Assembly: GCF_000502875.1 (NCBI RefSeq)
Contig: NZ_AYWX01000002.1
Span: 294,725 to 358,724, forward strand
DNA: 64,000 nucleotides
Direction: 5' to 3'
From: Mesorhizobium sp. L2C084A000
GTDB lineage: Bacteria > Pseudomonadota > Alphaproteobacteria > Rhizobiales > Rhizobiaceae
In this document: positions 43,941-52,372 of the stretch, in pieces
How positions within the stretch are numbered: the first letter of the stretch is position 1
Layout: each line of letters opens with the position of its first letter
The notes under the pieces: generated by a model
The model's database searches: none
Told to the model about the DNA's origin: nothing
Seen by the model: only the letters and a program-made list of their open reading frames with translations
Made by a program: the position numbers and the translations under genes

Positions 43941-44462
43941 ATGGCGGAACATCCGAGTGGAAGCGAAAGCAACAGAATTGCCGCAAGCGCTGTTGCCGAC
44001 GACGATCCGCGTCTTGCATTCATTTATCAGGAGGCGGTGAGAGGTCTCACGCAACAGCAGACCCTTGTGGAGAACATGAGCACCCGCGCCGGCAGCCTTG
44101 TCTTTGCCACCGCATTCGCAAACTCATTGCGCGGCGGTGCGGCCCTTTCCAATGGGCTTGGGCTCTGGGACTGGACCGCGGTGGCCCTGCTGTTCGGCAT
44201 CGGCGGGTTGATCGTCTTCATGCTTTGGCCCTACCACCAATATACATTCCGCTTCGATCCGGAAGAGCTGCTTGATCAATATGTCGACGGCGACAGGCCG
44301 ACGACGATGTCGGCCATGCGCCGCGCGCTTGCCCTTCGCATCAAGGCGGACATGGCCGGCAACTGGCGAATTATCCAGCGGCTGCGGGTGGCGCTGCAGA
44401 TTGCGCTGCTGTTTCTGCTGCTCGACATCCTGGCCTGGCTTTTGGCGATCGCAGGCATTTGA
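43941..44462 (+). CDS. Hypothetical membrane protein with two or three transmembrane segments
   Basis: A 173-residue protein with a soluble N terminus (RLAFIYQEAVRGLTQQQTLV, then ENMSTRAGSLVFATAFANSL), a hydrophobic pair at about 65-110 (WDWTAVALLFGIGGLIVFML) and one at about 152-172 (IALLFLLLDILAWLLAIAGI). AGAGGACA precedes the ATG. The arrangement is like the membrane domain of some cyclic-nucleotide-gated effector proteins, but I cannot claim homology. It follows the MFS gene at 190 bases on the same strand. Confidence 0.65.
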   Translation: MAEHPSGSESNRIAASAVADDDPRLAFIYQEAVRGLTQQQTLVENMSTRAGSLVFATAFANSLRGGAALSNGLGLWDWTAVALLFGIGGLIVFMLWPYHQYTFRFDPEELLDQYVDGDRPTTMSAMRRALALRIKADMAGNWRIIQRLRVALQIALLFLLLDILAWLLAIAGI

Positions 44463-44578
44463 GCCGAAGGCGCGTGGCTCCGCCACGGCCAGGCTTGAAT
44501 GGCAGGCAACGGTCGATGGATCGAAAAGCTCTCTTGAGCATTTAAGCTTTGGCTAATAGTAGCCCCAGGAGAGAACCA

Positions 44579-44842
44579 ATGAAAAAGACGCTGCTCATTT
44601 TGAGCCTGCTCATTCCGCTCTCGGCGTGCTCCCGTACCGAACAAGGCGCCGCCGTCGGCGGCTTGGGTGGCGCGGCCGTAGGCGCCGCGGTGGCCGGAGA
44701 CCCTGTGGAAGGGGCGGTTGTTGGCGGTGCGGTTGGTGCGATAGCAGGGGCCATCATCGGCCACGCCAGCGAAGCCGGCCAGTGCAGATATCGCGATCGG
44801 TACGGCCGGGTTTACGTCGCGCGGTGCCCGAACGGCTACTGA
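44579..44842 (+). CDS. Small glycine-zipper lipoprotein
   Basis: An 87-residue protein with a lipoprotein signal (LLILSLLIPLSAC, Cys17 as lipobox) and a glycine-zipper helix (GAAVGGLGGAAVGAAVAG, GAVVGGAVGAIAGAIIGH) of the kind found in outer-membrane lipoproteins. The C terminus has Cys, Arg and Tyr (CRYRDRYGRVYVARCPNGY). CCAGGAGAG precedes the ATG. A strong hairpin follows the stop. Function unknown. Confidence 0.85.
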   Translation: MKKTLLILSLLIPLSACSRTEQGAAVGGLGGAAVGAAVAGDPVEGAVVGGAVGAIAGAIIGHASEAGQCRYRDRYGRVYVARCPNGY

Positions 44843-44846
44843 TCTC

Positions 44847-44874
44847 AACGCGTGATCTCCTTCGATCACGCGTT
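44847..44874 (+). terminator. Strong hairpin after the glycine-zipper lipoprotein
   Basis: AACGCGTGATC and GATCACGCGTT pair perfectly over 11 base pairs with a six-base loop, directly after the stop codon. Only a short T-run follows, so termination efficiency may be modest. Confidence 0.6.
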
Positions 44875-44891
44875 TGCTGGGGGTTAATCGA

Positions 44892-45515
44892 ATGGCCTAT
44901 CGGATCAAAAAGCTGCTGGGTTTCTTGTGTGCCGTTATCGGCGTTGCCGCGGTGAATGCCGGGGCTTCGGCCGCGCCGGTTGAAGCAAAGACGGTTGCCG
45001 ATCACTTCTCATCGGTGAAATCCATGTCAGGGGATTTCGTGCAATCAGGCCCGAAAGCGGAAAGAAAACACGGCAGGTTTTTTCTCCAACGCCCAGGCAA
45101 GATCCGGTTCAACTATGCAGGCCAATCTGGGGTCAGCGTGATCGCGGATGGCAAATCCCTGGTGGTTTATAACAGGAGACTGAAGACATCGCGGCTTTAT
45201 GCTCTCTCGAAGACGCCGCTTAAGCTGCTGCTCGACAACAAGGTCGACTTCTCCGGCAGTCGCGTCAAAAGCATCAGAGAAGACGGCGCTCAAGTAACCG
45301 TCAAGCTGGCCGACAGATCGGCTTTCGGCAATTCGAACATCTCCATGGTGTTCGACAGAAAATCGCTCGATCTGCGCAGATGGAGCCTCACCGACGAGAA
45401 GGGACTTACCACGACGGTGACCATCTCAAATGTGAGGCAAGGCGTTCGCGCTCCCGAGGGCACCTTCGTTATCGATTATGCGGCAAACCGTGAATTCAAC
45501 ACCACAACGAAATAG
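44892..45515 (+). CDS. LolA-like outer-membrane lipoprotein carrier protein
   Basis: A 207-residue periplasmic protein with signal peptide (LGFLCAVIGVAAVNAGASAA). The mature part has the LolA-like signature (VADHFSSVKSMSGDFVQSGP, RFFLQRPGKIRFNY, VVYNRRLKTSRLYALSKTPL). LolA carries lipoproteins from inner to outer membrane. Whether this is the main LolA is uncertain; genomes often carry more than one relative. It follows a lipoprotein gene. Confidence 0.88.
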   Translation: MAYRIKKLLGFLCAVIGVAAVNAGASAAPVEAKTVADHFSSVKSMSGDFVQSGPKAERKHGRFFLQRPGKIRFNYAGQSGVSVIADGKSLVVYNRRLKTSRLYALSKTPLKLLLDNKVDFSGSRVKSIREDGAQVTVKLADRSAFGNSNISMVFDRKSLDLRRWSLTDEKGLTTTVTISNVRQGVRAPEGTFVIDYAANREFNTTTK

Positions 45516-45608
45516 CCGAAACCGCAGCCATAATCACAGCGCCGGAACCAATAGGATCAGCGGCGGTTTAGTCCATGAAGGGACCGGAACCGCAAAGGAC
45601 GCGGCACA

Positions 45609-45818
45609 ATGATTGAAATTCACAGCATCGAAGCGGCCAACGCCAGACTGCGCATAAGGAGAGCCGAGCGCTCTCTGAAGCGCGCGAATGACTTGCTGGA
45701 CGAGGAAGGCGGCGTCGCTCTTAACTTGGCATTGTGCGGCCGGATAAGGGCCGCGAGAAGGCATCTGATCGAGGCCAGGACCCGCCTGATGACGATTGAT
45801 CCCACCAGGACGAGTTGA
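45609..45818 (+). CDS. Small hypothetical protein
   Basis: A 69-residue basic helical protein (EAANARLRIRRAERSLKRAN then DLLDEEGGVALNLALCGRIR), with no signal peptide. An AAAGGACG stretch upstream is a poor to moderate ribosome site. The codon pattern is consistent with coding. Function unknown. Confidence 0.5.
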   Translation: MIEIHSIEAANARLRIRRAERSLKRANDLLDEEGGVALNLALCGRIRAARRHLIEARTRLMTIDPTRTS

Positions 45819-45906
45819 TCGCCGGCGGTCGTACGTCAACCCGGACCGAGAGGTCCATCGTGGCGCAAAGGCCCGCATGGTTAGGCAGTGACCTGCTGGC
45901 GGTGAT

Positions 45907-46206
45907 CTACCCAAAAATCCGGTCGCCCTGCTCGTCGACCAGTTGGATGCCCTTCTTGATCGAGATGTCGACGGCGTCGTCGAGCCCGGCGAAGCGGTCG
46001 GCGCGGATGAATTTGTGTTCCTTCACCACGCCGTCGATCTCCTTGGAGACGACGCCGCACGTCTGGTACTGGCCATCCGCCTTGTAGGGCGTGGCGCTGA
46101 TCAGGAAGCCCTTGTGCTCGACCTACTTGGCCGGCGCTGCGCTCGTTGGCCCAGCCGTTTCGGCTCCGCTGGCGCCACCGCCGAAAAGACGCTTCAGAAA
46201 AGACAT
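45907..46206 (-). pseudogene. HlyU family transcriptional regulator gene with in-frame nonsense codon
   Basis: The minus strand reads MSFLKRLFGGGASGAETAGP, then a TAG at 46123-46125 after codon 27, then continues in the same frame VEHKGFLISATPYKADGQYQ, TCGVVSKEIDGVVKEHKFIR, and ends DEQGDRIFG with a second stop at 45907-45909. Both parts match one HlyU-type protein. A single GAG to TAG change would explain it. Unless the stop is suppressed, the gene is broken; a sequencing error is possible. There is no frameshift. Confidence 0.8.
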
Positions 46207-46318
46207 CGGGCTTCCTCCAACAGCATTCATCCCGCACCATGTAGAGTGACGCGGGATGAATTTCACTATCGGTCCTTGGCCCAGCGGGCAAGGGCTGCGT
46301 CCGGTCGGCTGGACGAGC

Positions 46319-47020
46319 TTACTTGTGCGACAGCGCTTCCAGGGCCTCGGCGGCGGCTTCGAGGATGGCGATCGCCTCGGCCTGCTTGTCGGCCGGGGCG
46401 TCGACGAAGTCACCCAGAGCCGCGCGCAGCCGGTGGCGGACTGCGCGGAATTCGTCCCGCGCTTCCGAACGATCCCCGCGGCCACCCCGGCCGCCACGAC
46501 GCCCGCCCTCTTCGCTCTCGTCGTTCCAGCCGAACCAGTCGCGCGCCTTGGCCATTTTGCGGCCGAAGCGCTCGAGATGGTCGAGCACGCCATCGATCAT
46601 CTCGCGGTTGTCGGCGAGATGCGCCTGGCCAGCTTCGGTGATCGAAAACACCTTCTTGTTGCCGTCGGCGGCGGAGGCGGCATAGCCGGCCTCTTCCAGG
46701 AAGGTCAGCGTCGGGTAGACCACGCCCGGGCTCGGGCTGTAGATGCCGCTGGTGCGCTCTTCCAAGGCCTTGATGATGTCGTAGCCGTGGCGCGGGGCCT
46801 CGGCCAGCAGCGACAGCGTGATCAGCTTGAGGTCGCCGTCGGCCAGCATGCGCCCGGCGCGGAACATGTCGCCCGGGCCGCCCCGCCCGCCACCGCGACC
46901 GCCGTGCCCGAACGGGCCAAAACCGCCGCCCCCTCTGCCACCAAATTTGCCGCCGAATTTGCCGGCCATGTGCATGAACATGCGCTCGCCGAAATGATTG
47001 TTCCCAAAATGTTTGTGCAT
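46319..47020 (-). CDS. PadR family regulator with His/Gly-rich N terminus (YqjI/NfeR-like)
   Basis: A 233-residue repressor. The first 55 residues are rich in His, Phe and Gly (MHKHFGNNHFGERMFMHMAG, then GFGPFGHGGRGGGRGGPG), which could bind metal. The PadR winged helix follows (LKLITLSLLAEAPRHGYDII, SPSPGVVYPTLTFLEEAG), then a helical tail. The arrangement is that of E. coli YqjI, a metal-responsive repressor of an iron-reduction gene. AAGGAG precedes the ATG. Two operator repeats lie upstream, so it should autoregulate. The metal and other targets are inferred. Confidence 0.9.
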   Translation of the reverse strand: MHKHFGNNHFGERMFMHMAGKFGGKFGGRGGGGFGPFGHGGRGGGRGGPGDMFRAGRMLADGDLKLITLSLLAEAPRHGYDIIKALEERTSGIYSPSPGVVYPTLTFLEEAGYAASAADGNKKVFSITEAGQAHLADNREMIDGVLDHLERFGRKMAKARDWFGWNDESEEGGRRGGRGGRGDRSEARDEFRAVRHRLRAALGDFVDAPADKQAEAIAILEAAAEALEALSHK

Positions 47021-47037
47021 TGATTGCTCCTTGAGTT

Positions 47038-47105
47038 GTATCTTACGATATATCTTAATTATGCGAGCCAATCGGGAGAGTCAAGATATATCTTACGATG
47101 TATCT
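47038..47105. promoter_or_regulatory. Two operator-like repeats upstream of the PadR gene
   Basis: GTATCTTACGATATATCT (47038-47055) and ATATCTTACGATGTATCT (47088-47105) match at 16 of 18 positions and are imperfect palindromes of the TATC..GATA type. They are 50 bp apart. Such sites are typical for PadR repressors. Confidence 0.65.
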
Positions 47106-47291
47106 GAATGCGGCGCCAGAGGCTTGCTTTCACCGGAACGTACCGCTAGAAGGCCCGCGAGCGCCTCGGCTGCTCCGTAAGCGTCTGACGTCAAGCAACG
47201 CATCCAACCCCGGTCTTTCCGGGCAATTTTGCCGGTCACCGGCGAATGGATGCCAAAAGCGACGGACCGGATACTTCAGGGAACTCTCAAA

Positions 47292-47549
47292 ATGACTGCA
47301 AGACATCAGCGCAGGAAGCTGCCTGCGCGCTATGCCGCTGTTCTTAGCCCGCTGGTGCTGTCGCTGTTGATGACCTTCATCGTCTCGTTCATCTCGACGT
47401 TGAAAAGCCTTGGCTTCCACCCCGAGCTGCCGTCCATCTGGCTGACCGCCTGGGGGCTGTCCTGGCTGGTGGCGTTTCCGACGCTGCTGCTGGTGCTGCC
47501 GGTGGTACGCCGCATCGTCGGCGCGCTCTGCGAGCCGGCCAGCCGATAA
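47292..47549 (+). CDS. DUF2798 domain-containing small membrane protein
   Basis: An 85-residue inner-membrane protein with two helices (AVLSPLVLSLLMTFIVSFIS and SWLVAFPTLLLVLPVVRRIV). The start MTARHQRRKLPARY has no strong ribosome site, but the family N terminus (RKLPARY) fits well. It faces the PadR gene divergently with 270 bases between. Family function unknown. Confidence 0.85.
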   Translation: MTARHQRRKLPARYAAVLSPLVLSLLMTFIVSFISTLKSLGFHPELPSIWLTAWGLSWLVAFPTLLLVLPVVRRIVGALCEPASR

Positions 47550-47560
47550 CTCGCACGAAA

Positions 47561-47589
47561 AAAGGTCCGGAGATGTCCTCCGGACCTTT
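47561..47589. terminator. Bidirectional terminator hairpin
   Basis: AAAGGTCCGGAG and CTCCGGACCTTT pair perfectly over 12 base pairs around a five-base loop, between two convergent genes. A/T ends on both sides allow termination of either strand. Confidence 0.8.
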
Positions 47590-47616
47590 GCGCTTCTGGT
47601 CATTAATCACGAAGCG

Positions 47617-47985
47617 CTACCAGCGACCCTTGCGCCGGTTCCAGGCATAGAGAAGGTCGGCGAAACGATCATAGGCAAAGCGTGTCAGCGGCAAGACAAC
47701 CGGATTGCCGAACACCATCGCCAGCCAGCCCTCGCCCGGCGTGACCTTCCACACGGCGATGGCAACGTCGGCGCCGACCAGCAGCCTGCCCGCCACGTCG
47801 GTGGCGTGCAGCCGGCGGCGGATATCCTCAAGCGACGCGCCATGCCCGGCAAGCGCTGCCGGTTCAAAATTGATGTCTCGGAACTCGATCCGCCCGGCCT
47901 TGACCGCTTCGATCAGCCGCCGCTTCTGCCTGCTTATGCCGGCATCGCAGACCGGGCAGCGCGTGTTGTACCAGACGGTCAGCAT
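47617..47985 (-). CDS. DCC family thiol-disulfide oxidoreductase-like protein (DUF393)
   Basis: A 122-residue protein beginning MLTVWYNTRCPVCDAGI, with a CxxC pair (C10, C13) in a thioredoxin-like start. The middle has the family helix (SLEDIRRRLHATDVAG) and the end is LLYAWNRRKGRW. It directly follows the DMT permease gene (TAA then ATG), so both are one operon. The redox partner is unknown. Confidence 0.88.
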   Translation of the reverse strand: MLTVWYNTRCPVCDAGISRQKRRLIEAVKAGRIEFRDINFEPAALAGHGASLEDIRRRLHATDVAGRLLVGADVAIAVWKVTPGEGWLAMVFGNPVVLPLTRFAYDRFADLLYAWNRRKGRW

Positions 47986-49050
47986 TTATCCGTGGCCATG
48001 CCTGTGGTGCAGGTCGGGATAATGCGGATGCCGGTGTCGCATTGGGGCATGCCGGTGCCAATGAGAATGCGGCTCGCTTACCGGCCCGTCATGATGGTGC
48101 TGGTGGTGTTCGTCATGCACATGGCTGTGCTCATGCTCCAGTTCCTCATGGTCGTGCTCATGCTCATGGCGCTCCGACAGATGCAGCCACAGGCCAACAC
48201 CCATCAGAAGTCCGGCGGCCGCAAGCTTGAGCGTGACGGCGTCACCCAGGATGGCGATTGCCAGCAGCGCGCCGATGAAGGGAGCGAGCGAGTAATAGGC
48301 CCCTGTCCGGGCGGTACCCAGATGACGCAGCGCCACGATGAACATCACCAGGCTGACCCCAATGCCGAAGAAACCGACTGCCGCGGTCGCTGCAATGACC
48401 GACCCCGGGGGAAACAAAGCACCGCCGGCAAGCGCCAGCCCGACATTGACGACACCCGCCACCAGCCCTTTGAGCATGGCGATCACCACCGGGTCGGTGG
48501 CGGAGATCCTGCGCGTGAAATTGTTGTCGATCCCCCAGGCCAGACAAGCCCCCGCCACCAGCAGGGCGCCACGGTTGAAGGCGACGCCCTCACCTTGCCA
48601 CGACAGAAGAACGGCGCCCGCCAGAATGGCGAACGCGCCGAAAAGCAGGCGCCGGTCGACATTCTCGCGATAGACGAGCCAGGCGATCGCCATCGTCGCC
48701 AGCCCTTCCAGGTTGAGCAGCAGCGCCGAACTGGACGCCGTGTTGAGGGTCAAGCCGAACATCAGCAGCACCGGCGCGATGATGCCGCCCATGCCGATCG
48801 CCAGCGCCAGCCAGGGAATATCCCCAGCGGTCAGTTGCGCCTCCCCGGCCGCGGCCTGCCTGCCCCGAAGCAGGCGGTACAGAGCCAGCCCGAGACCGGC
48901 ACCGAGATAGAGCAGCCCGGCCAGCATGAAGGGATTGACGCCATTGAGCAGCAGCTTGCTGAGCGGCGGCGTCGCCCCGAACAGGACGGCCGAGCCAAGC
49001 GCGAGTGGCACGCCGGGCCACAGATGCGAATGGGAATGCGGTTCGGACAT
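47986..49050 (-). CDS. DMT (EamA) family permease with histidine-rich C-terminal tail
   Basis: A 354-residue membrane protein with ten hydrophobic helices in two EamA halves (MLAGLLYLGAGLGLALYRLL; AYYSLAPFIGALLAIAILG). A long tail of about 65 residues is packed with His, Glu and Asp (HEHEHDHEELEHEHSHVHDE, HHQHHHDG), and the N terminus also has His (MSEPHSHSHLW). Such tails usually bind divalent metals, so metal sensing or transport is plausible, but the substrate is not shown by sequence. It is in an operon with a DCC-type thiol protein. Confidence 0.9.
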   Translation of the reverse strand: MSEPHSHSHLWPGVPLALGSAVLFGATPPLSKLLLNGVNPFMLAGLLYLGAGLGLALYRLLRGRQAAAGEAQLTAGDIPWLALAIGMGGIIAPVLLMFGLTLNTASSSALLLNLEGLATMAIAWLVYRENVDRRLLFGAFAILAGAVLLSWQGEGVAFNRGALLVAGACLAWGIDNNFTRRISATDPVVIAMLKGLVAGVVNVGLALAGGALFPPGSVIAATAAVGFFGIGVSLVMFIVALRHLGTARTGAYYSLAPFIGALLAIAILGDAVTLKLAAAGLLMGVGLWLHLSERHEHEHDHEELEHEHSHVHDEHHQHHHDGPVSEPHSHWHRHAPMRHRHPHYPDLHHRHGHG

Positions 49051-49076
49051 GACCTCACCCTATCATGGCAAGTGTG

Positions 49077-49346
49077 TCACTTGCGGCGCATGGCCGCCTT
49101 TGGCCCGATGCACTTGTTGTCGCGAAACAGCGCCCACTCCTCGCAAAGGCGTCCATTGGGCAAGCCGCAGAATCCATATTCATTACCGGCCTTGTCCTTC
49201 CTGATCACCAGGCGCCCGCCGATCTCGCCACAATGGACTGATGCCGGATTGGCCATGCCGACCGGTTTTTGCGCACTGGCGCCGACGGAAAACGGCAGCG
49301 ACGACAAAGCGGCAAAGCTGGCGACCAATATCGAAACCTTCTTCAT
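49077..49346 (-). CDS. DUF333 domain-containing secreted protein
   Basis: An 89-residue protein with signal peptide (ILVASFAALSSLPFSVGASA). The mature domain shows MANPASVHCGEIGGRLVIRK, EYGFCGLPNGRLCEEWALFR and a Cys near the end, the DUF333 pattern with conserved cysteines. Such domains occur in small exported proteins, some labelled putative hemolysin, a label I do not endorse. Function unknown. Confidence 0.88.
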   Translation of the reverse strand: MKKVSILVASFAALSSLPFSVGASAQKPVGMANPASVHCGEIGGRLVIRKDKAGNEYGFCGLPNGRLCEEWALFRDNKCIGPKAAMRRK

Positions 49347-49452
49347 CGCGATCTCCCCGGCCGCATTCTATCACGGCGAAGCGCCCCGTCTTGCGGCAAA
49401 GCGCCACCAGGCCGGCACCAACCAGCGACTTCGAGAAACCCTGCCGATTCCT

Positions 49453-49746
49453 TCACCCGAGCGAGGTGATGATCTCGCGGTAGGCTAATTCGGGAAAGGC
49501 CTTCAGCGTCCGCGTCCTGACATTGCCCGCTGCCGCCAGCATCAGCGAGAAGCGCGCCAGCACCGCGTCGTCGGGGGCTTCGACCACAGCCACCATATCG
49601 TATTCGCCCATGGTCAGGTAGAACGCCTTGAACGATCCGCCCATGTCTCCCAGTTGCTTCCTGGCGGCGTCGAGCCGCTTCGGTGACTCGCGTACGTTCC
49701 TGGCACCCTGCTCCGTCCAGTTCATCAGCACGATGTAGCTTGTCAT
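49453..49746 (-). CDS. GYD domain-containing protein
   Basis: A 97-residue cytosolic protein of the GYD family, with MTSYIVLMNWTEQGARNVRE, AFYLTMGEYDMVAVVEAPDD and RTRTLKAFPELAYREII. The usual GYD triplet reads GEYD here. The start at MTSYIV has GGAGG; the longer frame is not family-like. Function unknown. It lies downstream of rpoD on the same strand, but a terminator separates them. Confidence 0.9.
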   Translation of the reverse strand: MTSYIVLMNWTEQGARNVRESPKRLDAARKQLGDMGGSFKAFYLTMGEYDMVAVVEAPDDAVLARFSLMLAAAGNVRTRTLKAFPELAYREIITSLG

Positions 49747-49880
49747 GGCACACCTCCCTCCGGGGCCACGGAGCACGGCGGCTTCGCCGGGGCGGGCATC
49801 CGGGTTGTCGCCCAGAAAATGCATCCGACACGGAAATTATCCTCCTGAAGGGCCTGCAGCGCAAGAGTGCGTCCCGCAAC

Positions 49881-49905
49881 AAAAAAGGGCGCCATCGGCG
49901 CCCTT
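49881..49905 (-). terminator. Rho-independent terminator of rpoD
   Basis: GGGCGCC and GGCGCCC pair around ATC, followed on the minus strand by a run of six T. It lies 23 bases after the rpoD stop. Confidence 0.9.
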
Positions 49906-49927
49906 GAACTCTTTGCATCGGTAAGTC

Positions 49928-51949
49928 TCAGCTATCCAGGAAGCTGCGCAGCTTGCGCGACCTGCTCGGGTGCTTGAGCTTGCGCAGCGCCTTGGCTTCG
50001 ATCTGACGAATGCGCTCGCGGGTAACAGAGAACTGCTGGCCGACTTCTTCCAGCGTGTGGTCGGTGTTCATGCCGATACCGAAGCGCATTCTGAGCACGC
50101 GCTCCTCGCGCGGCGTCAGCGAGGCCAGCACGCGCGTGGTGGTCTCGCGCAGATTGGCCTGGATCGCCGCGTCGATCGGCAGGATCGCCATCTTGTCCTC
50201 GATGAAATCGCCCAGATGCGAATCCTCCTCGTCGCCGACCGGCGTTTCGAGCGAGATCGGCTCCTTGGCGATCTTCAAGACCTTGCGCACCTTTTCGAGC
50301 GGCATGGCAAGCTTTTCGGCCAGTTCTTCCGGCGTCGGCTCGCGGCCGATCTCGTGCAGCATCTGGCGCGAGGTGCGCACGATCTTGTTGATCGTCTCGA
50401 TCATGTGCACCGGAATGCGGATGGTACGCGCCTGATCGGCGATCGAACGCGTGATCGCCTGTCGGATCCACCATGTCGCGTAGGTCGAGAACTTGTAGCC
50501 GCGGCGGTATTCGAACTTATCGACCGCCTTCATCAGGCCGATATTGCCTTCCTGGATCAGGTCGAGGAACTGCAGGCCGCGATTGGTGTACTTCTTGGCG
50601 ATGGAGATGACGAGGCGCAGGTTGGCCTCGACCATTTCCTTCTTGGCGATCGCCGCTTCGCGCTCGCCCTTCTGCACCTGATTGACGATCTTGCGGAATT
50701 CCAGGATCGAGATCGCCGTTTCGGTGGCGAGGTTCTGGATCTCGGCGCGCAGGTCCTTGATCGCATCCTTCTCGTTCTTGGTGAATTCCTTCCAGCCGCG
50801 CGATGTCAGATTGCCGATCGAGCGCGTCCAGTTCGGGTCGAGCTCGGAACCCTGATATTCCTTCAGGAACTCTTCGCGGCGCACGCCGTAGCTTTCGGCC
50901 AGCCTGAGCAGCTTGCCTTCGTTCTGCACCAGGCGCTTGTTGATGTCGTAGAGCTGCTCGACCAGCGCCTCGATGCGCGCCGTGTTGAGCGACAGCGACT
51001 TCACCGCCTTGATCAGCTGGTCCTTGAGCTCCTTCAGCCGGCGGTCCTGGCTGGGCGACAGCGTGCCCGCAGCGGCGAGCCTGTTCTCGACCTGCTGGTC
51101 CTGCAGCTTGCGCAGCTTTTTGTAGGTGTCGGCGATAACGTCGAGCGTCTCCATCACCTGCGGGCGGAGTTCGGCTTCCATCGCGGCCAGCGACAGGCTC
51201 GCTTCGTCCTCGTCTTCGTCGTCGTCATCCGTCAGCCCACGCGTATCGGCGCCGACATTGGTGATGTCGTCTTCGTCGTCGCGCGAACGGCGCGGCTTGT
51301 CCTCGACCTTGGCTTCCTCGACGCGCTCGACCACCGGCGCCTGCTTGGCCTCGGGGCCGGCATAGGTGGCTTCGAGATCGATGATCTCGCGCAGCAGGAT
51401 CTTGGATTCGTTGAGTTCGTCGCGCCAGATGATGATGGCCTGGAAGGTCAGCGGGCTTTCGCACAGACCCGCGATCATCGTCTCGCGGCCGGCCTCGATG
51501 CGCTTGGCGATGGCAATTTCGCCCTCGCGCGACAAAAGCTCCACCGAGCCCATCTCGCGCAGATACATGCGCACCGGATCGTCGGTGCGATCGGTCGGTT
51601 CTTTCTTGGTGGTGGTGGCGGCGACCGCGGTGCCGGTCTGCTCAGCCAACTCGTTGGCGTCTTCCTCGGCATCGGCCGCGGTGTCGGTGGCCTCGGGCTC
51701 CTCGCCCTGCTCGTCGTCCTCGACCACGTTGATGCCCATGTCGGACAGCATCGCCATCGTGTCCTCGATCTGCTCGGAGGTCACTTCCTCTGAGGGCAGC
51801 ACCGAATTCAGCTCGTCCATGGTGACATAGCCGCGCTTCTTGGCGGCCTTGATCATCTTCTTGACAGCATCATCGGAAAGGTCGAGCAGAGGGCCATCGG
51901 TGGCGCCTTCGCGTTCGGTTTCGACCTCTTCCTTTTCCTTTGTCGCCAT
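49928..51949 (-). CDS. rpoD: RNA polymerase primary sigma factor RpoD
   Basis: A 673-residue housekeeping sigma-70. The N-terminal region 1.1 is acidic ([20 protein letters not shown]), region 1.2 has [20 protein letters not shown], the non-conserved insert is long and acidic, region 2 has [20 protein letters not shown] then [16 protein letters not shown], and region 4 ends with the HTH ([20 protein letters not shown]). Length and organisation are those of alphaproteobacterial RpoD. It follows dnaG with a 420-base gap that holds a large hairpin. Confidence 0.98.
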   Translation of the reverse strand: MATKEKEEVETEREGATDGPLLDLSDDAVKKMIKAAKKRGYVTMDELNSVLPSEEVTSEQIEDTMAMLSDMGINVVEDDEQGEEPEATDTAADAEEDANELAEQTGTAVAATTTKKEPTDRTDDPVRMYLREMGSVELLSREGEIAIAKRIEAGRETMIAGLCESPLTFQAIIIWRDELNESKILLREIIDLEATYAGPEAKQAPVVERVEEAKVEDKPRRSRDDEDDITNVGADTRGLTDDDDEDEDEASLSLAAMEAELRPQVMETLDVIADTYKKLRKLQDQQVENRLAAAGTLSPSQDRRLKELKDQLIKAVKSLSLNTARIEALVEQLYDINKRLVQNEGKLLRLAESYGVRREEFLKEYQGSELDPNWTRSIGNLTSRGWKEFTKNEKDAIKDLRAEIQNLATETAISILEFRKIVNQVQKGEREAAIAKKEMVEANLRLVISIAKKYTNRGLQFLDLIQEGNIGLMKAVDKFEYRRGYKFSTYATWWIRQAITRSIADQARTIRIPVHMIETINKIVRTSRQMLHEIGREPTPEELAEKLAMPLEKVRKVLKIAKEPISLETPVGDEEDSHLGDFIEDKMAILPIDAAIQANLRETTTRVLASLTPREERVLRMRFGIGMNTDHTLEEVGQQFSVTRERIRQIEAKALRKLKHPSRSRKLRSFLDS

Positions 51950-52372
51950 AGTCTTTATCTTCTCCTAGCGGCCGAACTTCAAAGCCGCGTAAGCTGTCGG
52001 ACCAGTCAAATCGGATGCGCTCGCTTATGAAACGCGCTTCACCGGGCCAGTAACTGCATCAACTCGTTTCGTTTGGTGTATGTCGTTGCCCAAATCGGGT
52101 TTCCCCTTTTGGGCGACATGCATTAAGTCCAGATTAACCCTGATATCTGTGGCAGGCGGGCTGCCTGTCCAGTGACCAGTACCTCACATCGCTTGTTTTC
52201 CCGTGACGCGGGTTCGGGTTAACGTTTCGAATCGTCCTGATTCCGCCAATCTGCCAGAAGGTCAAGCGCCTCTCGCATGATTCGCATGAAAAAAGCGAAT
52301 CAATTACCCGACTTAGCCCGTTACGCGCCATTTGGACGCGCAACGACGCTTTCTCAATTCACTCGCTTCCAA
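51950..52372. other. dnaG-rpoD intergenic region
   Basis: About 420 bases on the minus-strand transcript between dnaG and rpoD. It holds the hairpin at 52081-52118 and the inverted repeat GATTCGC/GCGAATC at 52279-52301. A separate rpoD promoter is likely here, but I could not fix its elements. No gene is visible. Confidence 0.5.
52081..52118 (-). other. Large hairpin between dnaG and rpoD
   Basis: GCCCAAA and TTTGGGC pair, extended by TGTC/GACA beyond a three-base bulge, with an inner GGG-TTT-CCC hairpin. It lies about 130 bases before rpoD. No T-run follows in the direction of transcription. In E. coli this spacer contains an RNA-processing site, so this may be similar. Confidence 0.45.

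Noticed and set aside
49970-51793. 607-codon open frame on the plus strand opposite rpoD
   Set aside because: It is a shadow of the GC-rich rpoD gene; the translation is rich in Arg, Leu, Asp and Val with no fold-like motif, and rpoD is certain.
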